Source: Lineus longissimus (lineage: Eukaryota > Nemertea > Pilidiophora > Heteronemertea > Lineidae). Taken from it: a stretch of DNA of 64,000 nt. The notes beneath the pieces were generated by a model. It saw only the letters and a list, made by a program, of their open reading frames with translations, searched no databases and was not told the origin of the DNA. This document shows, one piece after another, positions 12,001 to 18,000 of the stretch. How positions within the stretch are numbered: the stretch's first letter is position 1; each line of letters opens with the position of its first letter. The position numbers were made by a program, and so were the translations under genes. The stretch is taken from contig NC_088310.1 in NCBI RefSeq assembly GCF_910592395.1, positions 6,391,501 through 6,455,500 of the forward strand, written 5' to 3'.

Positions 12001-15000
12001 GTCATAGCTTCCAGTTTGCTTCGATTCAAAGTTCATTTTACTCCTGGTTTGCTATAAAAACACATATAAGTTTACAGACCAGTTGAAAAAGTGTGTTTTC
12101 CTGAAACTACCATACCATATAAAGTGCTACATTTTCTGAAGGTGTTGGGCGCAAGCACAGATAATAAACGAGATATGGCCCCAAAAAAACCAATCATGTG
12201 TCATTCAGTGGACATTCTTTATGTTATAACTTGTACAAGAGAGTGTGATCAACAAACTATTCGTAAAATGAACTTGTGTGTACAGTAATTCCTCTATGCT
12301 TCAGTTTAATCAGTACTTCTCTTTAACTCCTGCATCATTCCTCTTTTCCCCGGTATCCCTTGTTTCCTTCAGGAAGAGGAGGTCGTAGTAAGTTCCCATC
12401 TGTTTTGGACAAATCCCAAACTATTCTCGAATAGTTTTATCTACATGTACACAGGAATGATTTCCATTAGTGCGTTCTAAGAACTAAAAGATGACGTTTC
12501 TATGACTTGCCTGACGGCTTGATATCTGAGGTGTTGTTTATAAGTTTGGGATTTGTCGTCTGGTGAACGACACATGTACACTTGTTCTCTTCTCACTCAC
12601 GTTTTGCAAGATAGCACAGTTTGTTCTGGTTGTATGAAATAAAATGTGATTTTGTGGTGGAACTTACTAATTATGAAATGTGGGGTGTTATACCTTCAAT
12701 TGAAGAGGCTGGGACTGTGGTGGGGAGGCTTGGAGAAGGGGAGGGGCTGAGCCTGTGAGATAGCACAGTTTGTTCTGGTTGTATGAAATAAAATGTGATT
12801 TTGTGGTGGAACATACTAATTATGAAATGTGGGGTGTTATACCTTCAATTGAAGAGGCTGGGACTGTGACGGGGAGGCTTGGAGAAGGGGAGGGGCTGAC
12901 CCTGTGACTGGGACAGTCAAAGATGTGGATGGGGCTGAGGATGTGACTGGGACTGTTAAAGTAGGGGTGGGTGGCTGACAATGTGCCTGGCACTGCCTTC
13001 TAATATTTTCTTCCTTTTGTCTCACTTAACCACCTACCTTCAAAAGCTGTCTCCTAACCTGCATGCATGTATTTCATGATATTTTACCATTGCCAACCTG
13101 TTTGTTCAGATTATTTTGTCTAACCTGTTTGAATTCAACCAATTTCTCTGGTACCACTATCTTTTGGTGACTGATTTCACTCACATGGACATGTGAAGCT
13201 ACACCACCACTTGGGCCACATGATATTGCTGTGCTGTGTTGTGCATGTTGCATTACTTTTCCATCTCATACATCCATTTATTTGTCAGCGTTTTCATGCA
13301 GTTAGTTCCTAATAGATACAGTTATTGATAAAAAAGGTTCTAGAGATAAGTAAGCAATGCTGAACTCATCTGTGATTTTGTAAACCATTCATATCATTAT
13401 GTGTAATATTTTTGGCATTAATACCATCCCCACGATATTTGAGGTGGCATTTGTGGAAATGTGTTGAAGGAATCAGCTTTATGCCTCATTCTGCAGCAGT
13501 CTCGAAAACAATAAATTTATATCAGATTTGACTTCTCTCCAGTAATGAATTTTGATAATTTTGCCTGCTCAACCCAACCCATTGGCCATATCATCATCTA
13601 TGCTTGCTTCTCTCAAGAACATTTTGACTCTTATTTTGCTATTATGAACAACAATAACTCATTATGATGTAATTATGATCATTTCCTTTCAGAAACCTGT
13701 CACTAGTCAGGTTGCGACTGAAGTAAGAACCATTTTAATTCAGATGGCTCGCCTCTACTAACTCCATCAGCCTGTCAATGTGGAGTAGCCATCTTGTTGC
13801 CTTCCAAATCATGCATTCGATTCTTGAACGATTTTATGGGGTTTGAATCCGCAAGCTTGTTTTCGAATATTGAATCTGATGTTTTCGTCTGTTCTTGCAT
13901 TTGGGGGTTTTGGTGAAGTTTTCTTCATCCAACTTGACTTATAAGGTCCAGACTCTCTTCTTGCCGGTAAACCTCAGATAGGTTTGATGAGCGATTATGC
14001 ACCAAGGCAGTATCACATTGACATGCTGTATGTACATATAACCTTCGATATTTTAATTCTACATTCAGTGATGCGTAAACTCTGTCATTTCTTCTGCCCA
14101 CTCACTGTTTTCATTTTACAGTAGCTGAAGAATCGTCTTCTCAAGACGTGCTTGATGTGCCCCCGAGTGCCACCTGGTGGCTTAGTTTGACCCTATTGAT
14201 AATGGTATACCCAGTTTGATTGCTTTCGTGATGCTAGGTCAAGGCTATGTTCCTACCTCATCGTTGTTATCCCAAGTCTGACCTTGCTGCTTTTGGCAAA
14301 AAATGATGATTAAAAAAACTTCAAAAATTGAAAAACAACAGCTTGCGTGATGTAAGGTATATTTAAAGTGATACAATTACAGCCATGGTACAATAATATA
14401 ACATTCCCCAAGCTTTTGCTAAGGTTAAATCAAATAAATCTAACAGGCTCATGTAACGTTTCCTAACTAGACTTCTGGCAACACCGTATTTATCGAACAC
14501 TGAAGCTCTTTCAATCAGATTGAACTTGATAATTTTTGAATGGAACTGACTTTGACTCCACTTTGTAAGGACTGTTTCTTCACTTTTGATGAAATAGTTC
14601 CCCAAAACCTCTGGCATGAATGCTGTCACCTTCACCCCTCCGATCTCCAGACATCGAAGTATATTGCATGGTGGGTGTTGCATCTTGGCAGAAATGTGTG
14701 AATAAAGCATTTACAAATGGACTTCATAAGACATTCCTTTTCAAAATCTGAAATGAATTCAACAAAAGATTAATAAAACAACAACATCAAAATACCTTCT
14801 GCAGAATTAGATTAAAAAGCACCATTTATTTTTTAATGTGACTCAGATTTTGTTTTATAGTATTGTGGTATTTACATTTAAGGCACTGTACTTTTGATGC
14901 TATCTTTACCTGAAAATTGCTGTCCCAACTTCCCAGTTTATATCTAATTTGACCACAATACTAAGCCATTGAAAGTATTTATGACTTCTTCCTCCAAAAT

Positions 15001-18000
15001 GACTTATAATTCTGTAACCGAGTTGTTTTGGAGTGAAAGCCTTGAAGTAGGTAGTGGTCAAAGACAGAATTCTTGACTCTAGGAGTCAACACTCTAAAGG
15101 ACCATCTCCACATAAGCAATTCATGCAGCTTACTCTTTGCTTGTGGCCTCGGAGGCCATGAGCGATATATGTCACATGAAACTCTTATGTAGAGATTGGC
15201 CATAATGCCTGAATGCCAAACAAAATTTCTGCATTTGATATTTTTAAAGGACACTTTCACCGTTGCAATAATTTAACATCCTGTATCGGTTATTTTGAAG
15301 TAGAAAACAGATGTCTAGTCAAGTCTAGTCAAGTCAAGACTGGGCCATCTTCTGTTGTCTGTGATGTGATTGAGTGAAGTGGTCTAGTTATAGCAGAGTA
15401 CTTCATATTTTTGCCTTAGATTTTAATTTTACATGATACATGTATTCTGTAAAATCATTAGTTAGTCTCAATATGATGAGAAATAAATGTGATACATTTA
15501 TTTGTACCTACAAAATGCCATGTTGTCTGACATTGAGGAGCTTCATAACTGAGTGGTTAACACTGCTGGATACCACGCACCAGGGCCTGGGTTCGATCCC
15601 GGGGAGAACCCAGGATTGTATATGTGGATGAATCTGCATAGATTTCAAGGAACTACACTATATCAGTCATATTTCAACAAGGTGACACGTAACTGAAGCA
15701 GTTGCTGGGGAATGACTGCTTCGGTCCAATTTGATGAAATAAGCCAATGATTCGGTCTGATTTTTCAGGAGGAGGCCCTAGAGTTTGATCCTGATGCGCC
15801 AAAGGATGGAGCCCCAAGGCGAACCCAGAGTCTCAAACCTCGGACCAATTCGGTGCGGTCGGTACAGAGTAGTGACTCCGGTGAGGAGAAGAAGAATGGT
15901 GCATTTAACCCACGTCTGCAATCGAGCATGCATGCATCACTGACGAAGAGAGAAAGCGACATGTCGTCAACATCACAGGGCAGTGGAGGTAATTTATCTA
16001 CCATCAAACGTACCTAGGACATTTGGATAACCCAGGAAGATACCTAACTTCAAACAATTTGTAATTGTTGCATTGCTTTCAAAATGGTGATGCTTATATA
16101 CACAGAACACTGATTGAATGTCCCTTTTCAGGCACCCAACAACCAGCGACATCTATCAATCGTGGGATGTCACAAAACCAGGGCAGCTCGGAGAATGGAG
16201 GACCAGCTCAAACTCTCGGCCAGAGGACAAAACTCAACGGTAAGATTTGGAATGAGAATGAAGATCATGATATTGAGAATGGTAATGGAGGCTTTTCTGT
16301 AGCATGATGTCTGACTTGCACAATGTATTGGCAGACAGTGTCAGGAAACGCAACAGAGCCAATGTTATTCATACGATCAAGGTGCTTTGACAGATATTAC
16401 AATGATGTGTTATCTATTTTGTCTTTGCAGACCCAGATTTGGTGACTGCCATCGAACTTGAAGACCTCAAGGAATCCAAACAATACCAGAAAAGTTTTAG
16501 AAAAATGACCAAAGAGTTGGAGATTCTCCGCAAGAAGCATGAAAAGGTGGGTTAATGATAATGATAATGATTTATCAGGATGAGGCCTGAAATCGAGGAA
16601 TGTGACGTGTGATGGTTATCTGGTATCAAAACAAGATTTTCTTCTGTTTTTGAGACATTGTGATTGAAGACTTGTGCCTGGAATATGTTTTGCTAGGTAT
16701 TTATGGATTGGACAAGGCAATCTTGTGGAATCTTGCCGTTCAACTAAACAGGCATATTGCCGTATTACAGCTAATCGTCCTGGCCATTCAATTTCAATTT
16801 CTAGGCAAGGCAAACTCTCAAAGAGCAACACAAACTTGCGGAGGAGAAACTACTTGTCGGACACATCAAGCAGCGGGCAGTTCTGGACAAAAATCAAGCC
16901 AAGAATTTCAAGAAAGTTCAGAAGCAGCATGGCGAGGATATGGCGATCAAGGAGCAGAAGGAGGAAATGGAGAATCTTGTGAAGGAACAGGATACCAAGG
17001 TGAGTAGTGGTGCCGTCTGCTGCAGTGTCACAGATCTCTCTCCGCTTTTAGATCATAAGTGATGTGCTCTGTTGCATTTCTTGGTGTCAGTTAGCCATTA
17101 ACACCTTCAGCTCCGAACCACGTAGATCTACATGGCCCAAATCCCCCCTCCCCTTTGAGCGGGTTATCGGAGTCTCATGGACTTCATGAAAGAACTATGC
17201 CATCGCCATCTTCAGGGCAAAGTCGGAACTGACAAGACAAGGGCCTTTCAGACAAGGTCCTTTCAGTTCCTCCTTTGCCCTGAAGATGGCGATGGCGGTG
17301 GTTTCATGAAGTCAAAGTTCTGAACTACGCCATTGCCATCTTCAGGGTACGGTAGGAACTGAAAAGACTGTTTGGGCTTTTCACGGTCTTTTCAGTTCCT
17401 ACCTTGCCCTGAAGATGGCGATGGCGTAGTTCTTTCATGAAGTCCATGAGACTCCGATAACCAGCTCAAAGAGGGGGGATTTGGGCCACGTTGATCTACG
17501 TGGTTCGGCGCTGAAGGTGTCAAGGTACCCATCAAGGTAATCTTGATGAAACCATCTTCATTGGTATTGTTATTAGTATCGGCAGGCAGTTGGAAGAGGA
17601 TGGTTAAGAGGCTGCTGGATCGAGTTGGTGGAAGATTAGCTTTAGTTGCCGCCAGTTGTCCGTAATGTTAGTTAGAGAGTTCATAGACTGAAGAAGACTC
17701 TGGGAGTGGGATGCCAAAAAATGCCCATCTTCGAAAGTACAGGGTATACCTGTAGGGCCCTCTATACAGGAACTCTCTAACTAAACACACTTTTTACAGC
17801 CGACAGTTATGCGCTTCTCTGAACATTTCCAAAATAAATCATATGATGGCTGATGAATTAACCATGCCATCATTTAACATTTTCTTCTACGTTGCCTTAT
17901 CTTAGCATTTTCTGCATGTTTTTCTGCTCCTAGTCCCATATAGATTAGTTGCACATGTGATGATTTTGTTTACATTTTCTTCATTTGTAGACATTGGTTA

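Larger units (their letters stand above)
13723..15768 (+). other. Intron of the PLCB1-like gene with two small elements
   Basis: About 2 kb without recognised exons. It contains a hairpin element (15.1 kb) and a SINE-like stretch (15.5 kb). An acceptor-like ttttacag near 14120 is followed at once by TAG and is not an exon start. Confidence 0.6.

Noticed and set aside
14105-14165. Additional PLCB1-like exon after ttttacag
   Set aside because: The sequence begins TAG in the needed phase and the neighbouring exons join in frame without it.
15546-15600. Functional tRNA gene
   Set aside because: Box A and B are present, but no complete cloverleaf, acceptor stem or anticodon loop can be formed. 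It is treated as a SINE head.
16660-17007. Two Met-initiated frames of 115 and 102 codons
   Set aside because: Out-of-frame shadows of exon 22; the true frame gives the PLC-beta coiled coil and is bounded by splice sites.
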